A DNA stretch of 64,000 nt from an uncultured Alphaproteobacteria bacterium. GTDB taxonomy: Bacteria > Pseudomonadota > Alphaproteobacteria > HIMB59 > GCA-002718135. The notes under the pieces were generated by a model. That model did not search any database, was not told the origin of the DNA, and saw only the letters and a program-made list of their open reading frames with translations. The position numbers and the translations under genes were made by a program. The DNA lies in NCBI GenBank assembly GCA_902627245.1, contig CACOIH010000005.1:1-64000 (forward strand), in the 5' to 3' direction. Below are positions 32,807 to 42,798 of this stretch, one piece after another; within the stretch, counting starts at the first letter, position 1; each line of letters starts with the position of its first letter.

Positions 32807-35800
32807 TGTTCCCTATCAAGTTTGTTAGATTATTTTCTTTTAAATTTTCTTTAAATTCAAGATTTAATCCTAGCGACCTAAGTTCTTTTACCATGACATT
32901 AAAAGACTCAGGTGTTCCAGATTCAAAATTATTATCTCCTTTTACAATTGATTCATAAACTTTGGTTCTTCCAGCTACATCATCAGACTTAATTGTAAGT
33001 ATCTCTTGAAGTGTATAAGCAGCACCATATGCTTCAAGAGCCCATACCTCCATTTCACCAAATCTCTGACCACCAAATTGAGCCTTACCACCAAGGGGCT
33101 GTTGTGTAACAAGACTGTATGGCCCAATGGATCTTGCATGTATCTTTTCATCAACTAGATGGTGCAATTTTAACATATACATATATCCAACTGTAACAGG
33201 TCTCTCAAATTTCTGACCTGTGATACCATCATACAAAATTTCTTGACCTGTAATTGAAACACCTGATTTTTCAAGAAGATTTGAAATGTCTTTTTCTTTG
33301 GCGCCATCGAATACCGGTGTTGCAAAAGGAATGCCTTCTTTTAAATTATCAGCAAGTTCTAATACTTCATCATCATTCATTTTTTCAATGACTTTTTTAT
33401 GATTTTCATAATCATAGATATCTAGTAACTTATCTTTTAAATCTTTAGTTTGACCTTCTTTATGCATTTTTTGAATCATACTATTAACTTGCCTTCCTAG
33501 AGAAGCTGAAGCCCAACCAAGATGAGTCTCTAATATTTGACCAATATTCATTCTACTTGGAACACCTAGGGGATTTAGAACTATATCTACTGGAGTTCCA
33601 TCTTCAAGATACGGCATATCTTCAACAGGACATATTTTTGAAATTACGCCTTTATTACCATGTCTACCAGCCATTTTATCACCGGGTTGTAATTTTCTTT
33701 TAACTGCTATGAATACTTTAATGAGTTTTAAGACACCTGGTAATAATTCATCACCACTTTGGATTTTATCAATTTTATTTTCAAATTTTTGATTAATATT
33801 TCCAAGCTGATTTTCGTAATTTTTTACTAATGACTCAATTTGTTGGTTAGATTTATCTTCAGAAATATTTATTTTTAATAATTGTGATAGAGGTAAGTTC
33901 TCAATTTCCTCATATGATATTGAGTTATTCTTTTTGAAATTTTCTAATCCAGAAATGTAAGTTTTACCAGTCAATAATTCTCTCAAATGATTACCAAAAC
34001 TCTTTTCGAGTATTTTAAGTTCGTCATCTCTATCTCTTGCGATGATTTCAATTTGATGATTTTCAATGCTTATTGCTCTTTCATCTTTTTCTATACCTCT
34101 TCTTGAGAAAACTCTAATTTCAACAATCGTTCCCTTTACACCTGGTGGAACTCGAAGACTTGTGTCCTTAACATCTGCTGCTTTTTCTCCAAAAATTGCT
34201 CTTAACAATTTTTCTTCTGGAGTCATTGGTGATTCTCCTTTTGGGGTAACTTTACCGACGAGTATATCACCTGAGGATACTTCTGCACCAATGTATACTA
34301 TTCCTGTTTCATCAAGATTAATTAGCATTTCTTCACTTGCATTTGGAATATCTCTAGTTATTTCTTCAGGTCCTAATTTTGTATCCCTTGACATAACTTC
34401 AAACTCCTCAACATGTATTGATGTAAAAACATCATCCTGAACGACTTTTTCGGAAATTAGTATAGAGTCCTCAAAATTGTATCCATTCCAAGGCATAAAA
34501 GCAGCAAGAACATTTCTCCCAAGTGCAAGTTCTCCAAGGTCAGTTGCTGGACCGTCTGCAATTACCTGATTTTTTTTAATTTTGTCACCTACGTTAACAA
34601 GTGGTCTTTGAGTAATACATGTATTTTGATTAGATCTTTGAAATTTAAGTAGGTTATAAATATCAATCTTGTTTAGTGATGTATCACTTTTGTCAGTAAC
34701 TCTTATAACAATTCTGTTAGCATCAAGTTGATCAACAATGCCCTCTCTTTTAGCAACTACAGTGGAACCACTATCTTTTGCTACAGTATACTCCATCCCA
34801 GTACCTACTAAAGGAGCTTTTGGTTTTATCAAGGGAACAGCTTGCCTCATCATATTAGATCCCATTAAAGCCCTATTTGCATCATCGTTTTCTAAAAATG
34901 GTATTAATGAAGAAGCAACTGATACCAGTTGTTGAGGTGAAACATCCATTAAATCTATGGCATCAATTTCAACATTAATAAATTCTCCATTTTTTCTACA
35001 ACTAACTATTTGATTTAAAAATTTGCCTTTTGAGTCAATTTCAGCATTTGCTTGTGCAATTACAAAATCTTCCTCATCTATTGCACTTAAATATATAACT
35101 TTATTAGATACTCTTCCATTTGTCACTATTCTATAGGGAGTTTCTATAAAACCATATTTATTAATTCTTGAATATGAAGCTAAGCTATTAATTAGTCCTA
35201 TGTTTGCTCCTTCAGGTGTCTCAATAGGGCAAATTCGACCGTAATGAGTTTGATGTACATCCCTTACCTCAAAACCAGCTCTTTCTCTGTTTAAACCGCC
35301 TGGGCCTAATGCTGAAACCCTTCTTTTGTGTGTAATTTCACTTAAAGGATTAGTTTGGTCCATAAATTGACTTAGTTGACTTAACCCAAAAAATTCTTTT
35401 ATTGATGCAACGACAGGTTTTGCGTTAACAATATCTTGAGGCATTATATTATCAACTTCTAGTGAACTTAATCTCTCCTTAATTGCTCTATCCATTTTCA
35501 AGAGACCGATTCTGTATTGATTTTCTAAAAGCTCGCCAACTGATCTTACTCTTCGATTAGCAAGGTGGTCAATGTCGTCGATTTCTCCTTTACCATCAAT
35601 CAGATTATGCATATGCTTTACAACATCTACAATGTCACTTTTATCGAGAACCCTTTGGTCTACTGCAGTATTTTTCTTAAATTTAGCACTTATTTTCAAT
35701 CTACCAACTGAAGATAGATCATATCTATCAGAATTAAAAAAAAGATTGTTAAAGAGAGTCTCTGCGGTTTCAATAGTAGGTGGTTCTCCAGGTCTAAGTA

Positions 35801-37007
35801 TTTTAAAAATTTCAAATAAAGCTTCTTCTCTTGATCTAGCCTTATCTAATTGAAGAGTACTTCTAATATAAGATCCAATTTCAATATTGTCGGTTTTAAG
35901 AATATCTATTTTTGTGATTTTATTTTCATTAATGTGATCTAAAAATACTTCGTCAATTTCATAGCCAGCTTCAAAAAATATTTTACCAGTTTTTATATCA
36001 ATCATATCACCAGCTATGTAATGACCCAGTAAAGATTCATTATTTATAGTGATACTTGAAAGATTTTTTTTCTTAAGATCATTTATTAGTTTTTGATTAA
36101 CTTTAGTACCTTTAGTTAATAGAGTTTTTCCAGATTTAGAATCTAAAATGTCATAATTTAATATTTTACCCTTAAAGAAAGAGAGTTCTTCTTTGAATTG
36201 CCACCCATAATCATTTTTTTTATAAGAATTATTATCATAAAAAATGCTTAGGATTTCTTCTGCGGACATTCCTAAGATTTTTTTTGGATCTGGATCAACT
36301 TTACTTTCTTCACATTTTTTAAGATATTCTTCTGACATTTTACTGAGTAAACACTTGAATAATGTGGTTACAGGAAATTTTCTTTTTCTATCAATCCTTG
36401 CATGAATATTATTTTTTGCATCATGTTCGAAGTCCAACCATGAACCTCTATAAGGAATAATTCTGGCGTTGAATAAATATTTTCCACTCGTATGAGTTTT
36501 ACCAAAATCATGATCAAAGAAAACGCCTGGGGACCTATGCATTTGACTTACAACAACCCTTTCTGTACCATTAACAACAAAGGTTGCGTTTTTAGTCATT
36601 AGAGGAATATCTCCCATATAAACTTCTTGTTCTTTAATATCTCTGACTGATTTTGTGCCAGCTATTTCGTCTATATCCCATATTATAAGTCTAAAGTTGA
36701 CAAGAAGAGGAGTTCCATATGTCATTCCTCTTTGAGTACATTCATCAACATCGTATTTTGGTATTCCTAAGTTGTAACTTACATAATCGACAGTTGCTCT
36801 TTCTGCGTAATCGTGAATGGGGAAGACTGACTTGAATATTGCATGAAGACCTAAATTTTCTCTCTTTTCTGGATCGACTCTTAATTGTAAAAAGCTGTCA
36901 TAAGACCTTTTTTGGACCTCTACCAAATTTGGGAGAGATGTTACTAATGGTATTTTTCCAAAAGATTTTCTAATTTTTTTTGTATTTACGTGGTCTAAGC
37001 TCATCAA
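32799..37007 (-). CDS. rpoB: RNA polymerase beta subunit
   Basis: [45 protein letters not shown]. Confidence 0.99.
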   Translation of the reverse strand: MMSLDHVNTKKIRKSFGKIPLVTSLPNLVEVQKRSYDSFLQLRVDPEKRENLGLHAIFKSVFPIHDYAERATVDYVSYNLGIPKYDVDECTQRGMTYGTPLLVNFRLIIWDIDEIAGTKSVRDIKEQEVYMGDIPLMTKNATFVVNGTERVVVSQMHRSPGVFFDHDFGKTHTSGKYLFNARIIPYRGSWLDFEHDAKNNIHARIDRKRKFPVTTLFKCLLSKMSEEYLKKCEESKVDPDPKKILGMSAEEILSIFYDNNSYKKNDYGWQFKEELSFFKGKILNYDILDSKSGKTLLTKGTKVNQKLINDLKKKNLSSITINNESLLGHYIAGDMIDIKTGKIFFEAGYEIDEVFLDHINENKITKIDILKTDNIEIGSYIRSTLQLDKARSREEALFEIFKILRPGEPPTIETAETLFNNLFFNSDRYDLSSVGRLKISAKFKKNTAVDQRVLDKSDIVDVVKHMHNLIDGKGEIDDIDHLANRRVRSVGELLENQYRIGLLKMDRAIKERLSSLEVDNIMPQDIVNAKPVVASIKEFFGLSQLSQFMDQTNPLSEITHKRRVSALGPGGLNRERAGFEVRDVHQTHYGRICPIETPEGANIGLINSLASYSRINKYGFIETPYRIVTNGRVSNKVIYLSAIDEEDFVIAQANAEIDSKGKFLNQIVSCRKNGEFINVEIDAIDLMDVSPQQLVSVASSLIPFLENDDANRALMGSNMMRQAVPLIKPKAPLVGTGMEYTVAKDSGSTVVAKREGIVDQLDANRIVIRVTDKSDTSLNKIDIYNLLKFQRSNQNTCITQRPLVNVGDKIKKNQVIADGPATDLGELALGRNVLAAFMPWNGYNFEDSILISEKVVQDDVFTSIHVEEFEVMSRDTKLGPEEITRDIPNASEEMLINLDETGIVYIGAEVSSGDILVGKVTPKGESPMTPEEKLLRAIFGEKAADVKDTSLRVPPGVKGTIVEIRVFSRRGIEKDERAISIENHQIEIIARDRDDELKILEKSFGNHLRELLTGKTYISGLENFKKNNSISYEEIENLPLSQLLKINISEDKSNQQIESLVKNYENQLGNINQKFENKIDKIQSGDELLPGVLKLIKVFIAVKRKLQPGDKMAGRHGNKGVISKICPVEDMPYLEDGTPVDIVLNPLGVPSRMNIGQILETHLGWASASLGRQVNSMIQKMHKEGQTKDLKDKLLDIYDYENHKKVIEKMNDDEVLELADNLKEGIPFATPVFDGAKEKDISNLLEKSGVSITGQEILYDGITGQKFERPVTVGYMYMLKLHHLVDEKIHARSIGPYSLVTQQPLGGKAQFGGQRFGEMEVWALEAYGAAYTLQEILTIKSDDVAGRTKVYESIVKGDNNFESGTPESFNVMVKELRSLGLNLEFKENLKENNLTNLIGNNE

Positions 37008-37023
37008 TATTCCTTTTTATTGA

Positions 37024-37047
37024 AAGGCCTCTTACAAAAGAGGCCTT
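37024..37047 (-). promoter_or_regulatory. Perfect 10-bp hairpin in rplL-rpoB intergenic region (possible attenuator/RNA processing site)
   Basis: AAGGCCTCTT-acaa-AAGAGGCCTT (+ strand), no U-tract afterwards on the transcribed strand. Confidence 0.6.
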
Positions 37048-37052
37048 AACTT

Positions 37053-37427
37053 TTATTTTAATTCTACTTTTGCACCAGCTGCTTCTAATGATTTTTTCAT
37101 AGTTTCAGCATCTTCCTTTTTTACACCCTGTTTTAGTGGTTTAGGCGCACCTTCAACTAAGTCTTTTGCTTCTTTAAGACCTAATCCTGTTATTGTCCTG
37201 ACTTCCTTAATTACAGCAATCTTATTAGAACCAGCTTCTGCTAGAACTACATCAAATTCTGATTTTTCTTCAGCAGGAGCGTCAGATCCTCCAGATGGCG
37301 CTGCAGCAACAGCCACTGGCGCAGCAGCTGAGACTCCCCATTTTTCTTCAAGCAACTTACTTAATTCAGCAGCCTCAAGAACAGTTAAAGAAGATAGATC
37401 TTCAACAATTTTGTTTAAATCAGCCAT
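37053..37427 (-). CDS. rplL: 50S ribosomal protein L7/L12
   Basis: [59 protein letters not shown]. Confidence 0.98.
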   Translation of the reverse strand: MADLNKIVEDLSSLTVLEAAELSKLLEEKWGVSAAAPVAVAAAPSGGSDAPAEEKSEFDVVLAEAGSNKIAVIKEVRTITGLGLKEAKDLVEGAPKPLKQGVKKEDAETMKKSLEAAGAKVELK

Positions 37428-37446
37428 ATAATTTCTCCTTATTTAC

Positions 37447-37968
37447 CTAGTTCGACTCTTGTGAATTGCTACTCTTTGAATTTAAAAGTCTTGCTATCTG
37501 TGCTCCTGGCTCAATTGTAATTGATGCAATTTTTTGAGCAGGTGCAGAGATCAATCCTATTAACTTTCCGCGTAACTCATCTAAAGAAGGTAGTTTAGCT
37601 AAAAAATCGATTTTATCTTTATCAATTTTTTCACCATTATAACCACCACCAATAATTTTGAATTTTTCAAATTTTTTTTCAAATGAAACGGCTACTTTCG
37701 CTGGAGCAACTGGATCAGTTGAGTAAGCGACAGCTGTTGGTCCATTGAATAAATCTTTCATATCTTTAAATTGAGTATCAGCAATAGCAAGTTTTGTGAG
37801 CCTGTTCTTAGTTACTTTAAACTTTGCTCCATTTGCTCTCATTTCTTTTCTTAAATTCTCTGACTCACTAACTGTCAGTCCAGAATACTCAGCGACTATT
37901 ATTGAAGACGAGTTTAAGAATTCATCTTTAAGCTTTGTTACAAAATCTTTTTTTTCAGAACGTTTCAC
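37447..37968 (-). CDS. rplJ: 50S ribosomal protein L10
   Basis: IIVAEYSGLTVSESENLRKEMRANGAKFKVTKNRL. Confidence 0.96.
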   Translation of the reverse strand: MKRSEKKDFVTKLKDEFLNSSSIIVAEYSGLTVSESENLRKEMRANGAKFKVTKNRLTKLAIADTQFKDMKDLFNGPTAVAYSTDPVAPAKVAVSFEKKFEKFKIIGGGYNGEKIDKDKIDFLAKLPSLDELRGKLIGLISAPAQKIASITIEPGAQIARLLNSKSSNSQESN

Positions 37969-37985
37969 GTCAACCTCGGTTTAAT

Positions 37986-38142
37986 ATTAGATTTTTCAAT
38001 CTAATGTTAGCTATGATTAGTTTGCTAATCAAACTAATCTTTAGCCTGTCAAGAAGCAAATCAATGACTTACTTCAGTCTATGCAGGATATTAAGCACTA
38101 AGCCCCTGCAGTCTTTGACAGGTGATGATCAAAAAGATCATC
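37986..38142 (-). promoter_or_regulatory. Structured rplJ (L10) mRNA leader
   Basis: Nested pairings: CCTGTCAA (38045-38052)/TTGACAGG (38115-38122) and TGCAGG (38082-38087)/CCTGCA (38105-38110); perfect hairpins at 38015-38039 (10 bp), 37986-38005 (8 bp), 38124-38142 (7 bp). Confidence 0.65.
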
Positions 38143-38151
38143 GATGGACTC

Positions 38152-38841
38152 TTAACGCAAACTCACTTGGTTAATTTTGAGTCCAACTCCCATAGTTGAA
38201 GCTATGGTAACTTTTTTTACAAATGATCCCTTAACAGCATCAGGTTTGTTTTTCACAATAGTATTATAAAATGATTTCAAGTTCATTAGAATATCATCCT
38301 CTGAAAAACTTAACTTTCCAATTCCTGCATGAACTATTCCAGATTTATCATTTTTATATTTTACTTGACCAGATTTAGCATCCTTAACTGCTTTCCCAAT
38401 ATCGTTTGTTACTGTACCTAGTTTAGGATTAGGCATTAATCCTTTAGGTCCTAGTATTTTTGCAATTTTTCCAAGATTTTGCATCATATCTGGTGAAGCA
38501 ATTAATATATCAAAATTGATTTTGTTTTTAGAAATTGTATCTACAAGCTCATTTCCACCTACTAGATCTGCACCATTTTCGTTTGCTTCTTTTTGCTTAT
38601 CTTCATTCGTAATTACAGCAACATTAATTTTTTTTCCTGTACCCTTAGGTAAATTTATTACACCTTTAATATTTTGATCAGTTTTATTGCTATCAATATT
38701 TAAGTTAATCGAAATATCGATAGTTTCATCAAATTTAACAAAAGATTTAGTTTTTAAAATTTTAATAGCTTCCATAGGATCATATTCTTTAATTAGATCG
38801 ATATCTTTAGTAATATTTTTTTTATTTTTAGATAATTTCAT
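38152..38841 (-). CDS. rplA: 50S ribosomal protein L1
   Basis: LGPKGLMPNPKLGTVTNDIGKAVKDAKSGQVKYKNDKSGIVHAGIGK. Confidence 0.97.
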   Translation of the reverse strand: MKLSKNKKNITKDIDLIKEYDPMEAIKILKTKSFVKFDETIDISINLNIDSNKTDQNIKGVINLPKGTGKKINVAVITNEDKQKEANENGADLVGGNELVDTISKNKINFDILIASPDMMQNLGKIAKILGPKGLMPNPKLGTVTNDIGKAVKDAKSGQVKYKNDKSGIVHAGIGKLSFSEDDILMNLKSFYNTIVKNKPDAVKGSFVKKVTIASTMGVGLKINQVSLR

Positions 38842-39269
38842 TAATTTACTACCTCCATACCCATAGAAACTGCAGAGCCTTTGACCATATTCACAGCTCC
38901 ATTAAGATCAATAGCATTAAGATCAGACATTTTTTCTTTTGCAATTTTTTCGATATCGCTAATTGACACTTTACCAACTAAAGATCTTCCAGGTGTAGAA
39001 TTGCCTTTTTTAATTTTAGCAGCTTTTTTTAGATAATAACTTACTGGTGGTAATTTTGTAATAAAATCAAAACTCCTATCTTTATAAGCAGTGATTATAA
39101 CTGGAATAGGTGCACCTTTTTCTAGATCTTTTGTTTTGTCATTAAATGCTTTACAGAAATCCATAATGTTTAATCCCCTTTGACCTAAAGCGGGGCCAAC
39201 AGGTGGGGACGGATTGGCACCTCCGGCAGGAATTTGTAATTTAATTAATCCTAAAACTTCTTTAGCCAT
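38841..39269 (-). CDS. rplK: 50S ribosomal protein L11
   Basis: [33 protein letters not shown]. Confidence 0.98.
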   Translation of the reverse strand: MAKEVLGLIKLQIPAGGANPSPPVGPALGQRGLNIMDFCKAFNDKTKDLEKGAPIPVIITAYKDRSFDFITKLPPVSYYLKKAAKIKKGNSTPGRSLVGKVSISDIEKIAKEKMSDLNAIDLNGAVNMVKGSAVSMGMEVVN

Positions 39270-39274
39270 AAATA

Positions 39275-39808
39275 TTATACTTTCTCAACTTGCGAATAAT
39301 CTAAATCTACAGGAGTTGATCTTCCAAATATTGAAACTGCAACTCTAAGTCTAGCTTTTTCTTCATCTATTTGCTCAATTTCACCATTAAATGAAGCAAA
39401 TGGTCCATCTATAACTTTAACTTGTTCTCCAATATCATACATAATAGCTGGTCTTGCTTTTTCGACTCCATCTACAACTTGCTGGGATATCCTTTTGGCC
39501 TCAGCATTGCTAATTGGGACAGGCTTACCTTTATTACCTAAAAAACCACTTAGCTTTGGTGTTGTTTTGATAATGTGCCATGTATCATCATTAAGATTCA
39601 TTTTAATAAGAATGTATCCGGGAAAAATTTTTCTTTCAGTATTAACTCTAACCCCTCTTTTTACCTCAACAATATTTTGTGTAGGTACAGATATGTCTTC
39701 AATGTGCTCATTGATACCAAGTTTATTAGCTTGATCAATTATACTGTCAGCTACTTTTTTTTCGTAACCAGAATAAGCGTGTAAGACATACCAACGAGCA
39801 TTAGACAT
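39275..39808 (-). CDS. nusG: Transcription termination/antitermination protein NusG
   Basis: [46 protein letters not shown]. Confidence 0.97.
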   Translation of the reverse strand: MSNARWYVLHAYSGYEKKVADSIIDQANKLGINEHIEDISVPTQNIVEVKRGVRVNTERKIFPGYILIKMNLNDDTWHIIKTTPKLSGFLGNKGKPVPISNAEAKRISQQVVDGVEKARPAIMYDIGEQVKVIDGPFASFNGEIEQIDEEKARLRVAVSIFGRSTPVDLDYSQVEKV

Positions 39809-39812
39809 ATCT

Positions 39813-40034
39813 TTATAACCCTGAACCTATCTGAATAATTTTTTGAATTGAGAATGACCATATCTGGTCAGTTAATAAAAAAAATAAAGAAAACAAAATC
39901 ACTAGCAGAATTACAAGACCTGAGGAAATAAATGTATCTCTTCTTTGAGGCCATGTTATTTTTTGTGACTCCTGCCTAACCTGTCTTACAAACAGTGCTG
40001 GGGATGTTTTTTTCTTTTCTATACTCATAATCAA
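39813..40034 (-). CDS. secE: Preprotein translocase SecE
   Basis: VRQVRQESQKITWPQRRDTFISSGLVILLVILFSLFFLLTDQ. Confidence 0.92.
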   Translation of the reverse strand: MIMSIEKKKTSPALFVRQVRQESQKITWPQRRDTFISSGLVILLVILFSLFFLLTDQIWSFSIQKIIQIGSGL

Positions 40035-40043
40035 TTTCCAATT

Positions 40044-40119
40044 TGGCAGGAGTGGCAGGACTTGAACCCGCAGCCCCCGGTTTTGGAGACCGGTGCTCTA
40101 CCAGTTGAGCTACACTCCT
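40044..40119 (-). tRNA. tRNA-Trp (anticodon CCA), CCA encoded
   Basis: Reverse strand AGGAGTG...CGGTCTCCAAAACCG...GGTTCAAGTCC...CACTCCTG-CCA; 76 nt. Confidence 0.96.
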
Positions 40120-40155
40120 AAATTAGTTAGTCTACTGATAGAACAGTCTCTAAAA

Positions 40156-41346
40156 CTATTCAATAATTTCAGCAACAACTCCGGCACCAACAGTCCTACC
40201 ACCTTCTCTAATAGCAAATTTAAGACCCTTATCCATCGCTATTGGTGAAAGCAATGTTACTTCCATAGCGATATTATCGCCAGGCATGACCATTTCTGTT
40301 CCTTCAGGTAATTTTATAGTTCCAGTAACATCAGTTGTCCTAAAATAAAACTGAGGTCTGTAATTGGAAAAGAATGGGGTATGTCTTCCGCCCTCTTCTT
40401 TTTTTAATACATAAGCTTCTGCTTTAAATTTAGTGTGAGGTTTAATTGATCCAGGCTTAGCTAATACTTGACCTCTTTCAACCTCTTCTCTTTTAGTTCC
40501 TCTAAGAAGTACTCCAACGTTATCACCAGCTTCACCCGAGTCGAGAAGTTTTCTAAACATCTCAACACCTGTGCATGTGGTTTTTTGAGCCTCCCTAATT
40601 CCTAATATTTCAATTTCTTCACCTACTTTAACTTGACCTTGTTCTATACGGCCTGTAACAACAGTTCCTCTTCCAGATATTGAAAAGACATCCTCAACAG
40701 GCATTAGAAAGGGTTGGTCAATAGGTCTGCTTGGTTGTGGTATATGTTCATCTACAGCTTTCATTAGTTCGAGAATTGAATTTTTTCCTATTTCATCATC
40801 TCTTCCTTCTAGAGCTGCTAAAGCTGAGCCCTTAATGATTGGGATAGTATCACCAGGGAATTCATAAGATGTTAAAAGTTCTCTAATTTCCATTTCAACA
40901 AGATCAATAAGTTCTTTATCGTCAACTTGATCGACCTTATTCATGTAGACTACTAATGCTGGAACACCTACTTGTCTTGCTAATAAAATATGTTCTCTTG
41001 TTTGAGGCATAGGTCCATCAGCAGCGTTAACTACAAGTATGCCACCGTCCATCTGTGCAGCACCTGTAATCATATTTTTTACATAATCGGCATGGCCTGG
41101 ACAATCAACGTGAGCGTAGTGCCTTGTTTCGGTTTCATATTCAACGTGAGCTGTTGAAATAGTAATCCCACGCTCTCTCTCTTCAGGAGCTTTATCTATA
41201 TTTGCATAATCTGTGAATTCTGCTCCACCTGATTCTGCTAAAATTTTTGTTATAGCTGCTGTTAATGTAGTTTTACCGTGGTCGACGTGACCAACGGTAC
41301 CGATGTTACAATGCGGTTTTGTTCTCTCGAATTTTGCTTTAGCCAT
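40156..41346 (-). CDS. tuf: Elongation factor Tu
   Basis: [49 protein letters not shown]. Confidence 0.99.
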   Translation of the reverse strand: MAKAKFERTKPHCNIGTVGHVDHGKTTLTAAITKILAESGGAEFTDYANIDKAPEERERGITISTAHVEYETETRHYAHVDCPGHADYVKNMITGAAQMDGGILVVNAADGPMPQTREHILLARQVGVPALVVYMNKVDQVDDKELIDLVEMEIRELLTSYEFPGDTIPIIKGSALAALEGRDDEIGKNSILELMKAVDEHIPQPSRPIDQPFLMPVEDVFSISGRGTVVTGRIEQGQVKVGEEIEILGIREAQKTTCTGVEMFRKLLDSGEAGDNVGVLLRGTKREEVERGQVLAKPGSIKPHTKFKAEAYVLKKEEGGRHTPFFSNYRPQFYFRTTDVTGTIKLPEGTEMVMPGDNIAMEVTLLSPIAMDKGLKFAIREGGRTVGAGVVAEIIE

Positions 41347-41372
41347 TTTATTTTACCCCAATTAGTTTGTTA

Positions 41373-41446
41373 TGGAGCGGGTGAAGGGAATCGAACCCTC
41401 GTAGCCAGCTTGGAAGGCTGGAGCTTTACCACTAAGCTACACCCGC
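41373..41446 (-). tRNA. tRNA-Gly (anticodon TCC), CCA encoded
   Basis: Reverse strand GCGGGTG...CCAGC-CTTCCAA-GCTGG...GGTTCGATTCC...CACCCGCT-CCA; 74 nt. Confidence 0.96.
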
Positions 41447-41505
41447 AACTAAACTGACTGCCTCACACACTCAACTTTTTTGCTTTCATCCACACACCTC
41501 CATTT

Positions 41506-41591
41506 TGGTGGAGGGGGTAGGATTCGAACCTACGTACGCTCACGCGGGCGGATTTACAGTCCGCTGCCTTTAACCACTCGACCACCCCTCC
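41506..41591 (-). tRNA. tRNA-Tyr (anticodon GTA), CCA encoded
   Basis: Reverse strand GGAGGGG...GCGGACTGTAAATCCGC, long variable arm, GGTTCGAATCC...CCCCTCCA-CCA; 86 nt. Confidence 0.96.
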
Positions 41592-41606
41592 GTATGAAGA
41601 AACTGG

Positions 41607-41636
41607 CCAATACTAATAAATTAGTACATATGTCAA
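41607..41636 (-). promoter_or_regulatory. Candidate promoter for tRNA-Tyr/tRNA-Gly/tuf
   Basis: Reverse strand consensus TTGACA (41636-41631), 18-nt spacer, TATTGG (41612-41607), ending 15 nt before the tRNA-Tyr 5' end. Confidence 0.5.
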
Positions 41637-41761
41637 TCTAAAACAGCAACCTCACCTTTGCAAAATACGTATATTCGTAAAAGCAACGGCCTTTTAGACA
41701 AAAAATGGCAATTTGTATATATCTAGATTGTAATTATTATATAAATCTGTGATATAGAAAA

Positions 41762-42523
41762 ATGATAAAAAAAAATCCAAAAAACCCCAATAAAATCAAT
41801 AAAAATCAGTTAATTTTTGGAAACCACTCAGTAGAAGCAGCTTTATTAAATGACAAAAGAACCCACAACGAGCTAATTTTGCATGAAAATACCTCATTTC
41901 CAATAGAAAAATACAAATCAAAGATAAAAAAAGTAAAATTTCTTGATCATAAACAATTTAAGAAACAATATGGAAATCAACAATCAACACAGGGCATTGT
42001 TTTAAAAACAAGTGAGCATGGAGGACTTTCTCTAAAAGAATTTTTGAAAATTGAAAAGAAACATCCCAAATCAGTAATTATAGTTTTAGATCAAATAACG
42101 GATCCACAGAATATTGGATCAATAATGAGATCTTGTGCTTTATTCAATTGCAACGCAATCGTGGTTGCAAAAGATAATTCTCCTGAATTAACTCCTGCAC
42201 TCTTGAAAGTCGCTTCTGGTGCAGCAGAGTTGGTAAATTACATCAAAGTTACAAACCTAAGAAGAAGTCTATTAGATTTAAAAAAAAATGGTTACTGGGT
42301 TTATTGTTTTGATAGCTCAGACAATAATACATCTGAGATAAATTTTGAAAATAAATCAGTCCTAGTATTTGGGTCAGAAGGTAATGGAATAAGAGACTTA
42401 ATTAAAAAAGAGTGTGATATATTCATAAAATTAAAAACTAAATCCATTAAAAAATATAAAATAGATAGCTTGAATGTTTCTAATGCTACTGCGATTGCTC
42501 TACATGAATTTTATAAAAATTAA
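41762..42523 (+). CDS. rlmB: 23S rRNA 2'-O-ribose methyltransferase, TrmH/SpoU family (RlmB)
   Basis: IFGNHSVEAAL; ILDQITDPQNIGSIMRSCALF-like; VFGSEGNGIRDLI. Confidence 0.9.
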   Translation: MIKKNPKNPNKINKNQLIFGNHSVEAALLNDKRTHNELILHENTSFPIEKYKSKIKKVKFLDHKQFKKQYGNQQSTQGIVLKTSEHGGLSLKEFLKIEKKHPKSVIIVLDQITDPQNIGSIMRSCALFNCNAIVVAKDNSPELTPALLKVASGAAELVNYIKVTNLRRSLLDLKKNGYWVYCFDSSDNNTSEINFENKSVLVFGSEGNGIRDLIKKECDIFIKLKTKSIKKYKIDSLNVSNATAIALHEFYKN

Positions 42524-42541
42524 TATAAAATAGTATTGATA

Positions 42542-42617
<76 letters not shown>

Positions 42618-42668
42618 ATTAAAGTTGCATTTACAATTAAATTAAAAATTCGACAAGAATTTTATAAT

Positions 42669-42791
42669 TTAAATTCCAGGAATATATGGAACTCCATCAC
42701 CTTTTACTCTTTCATTCATTTCACTTAATGTAGAGCATGCAGTTAACGGACTGAATACAAGAAACATAATTATAAATATTTTTTTAAACAT
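42669..42791 (-). CDS. Predicted 40-aa small lipoprotein (not in ORF track)
   Basis: Reverse-strand ATG at 42791: MFKKIFIIMFLVFSPLTACSTLSEMNERVKGDGVPYIPGI*; signal peptide with lipobox LTA-C; starts 7 nt after fdsA stop. Confidence 0.7.
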   Translation of the reverse strand: MFKKIFIIMFLVFSPLTACSTLSEMNERVKGDGVPYIPGI

Positions 42792-42798
42792 TTTTTAA

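Noticed and set aside
34066-34440. 124-aa plus-strand ORF
   Set aside because: Antisense to rpoB.
42645-42663. AAAATTC-gacaa-GAATTTT hairpin between lipoprotein ORF and tRNA-Thr
   Set aside because: Short, AT-rich stem with no clear U-tract; expected by chance in this composition.
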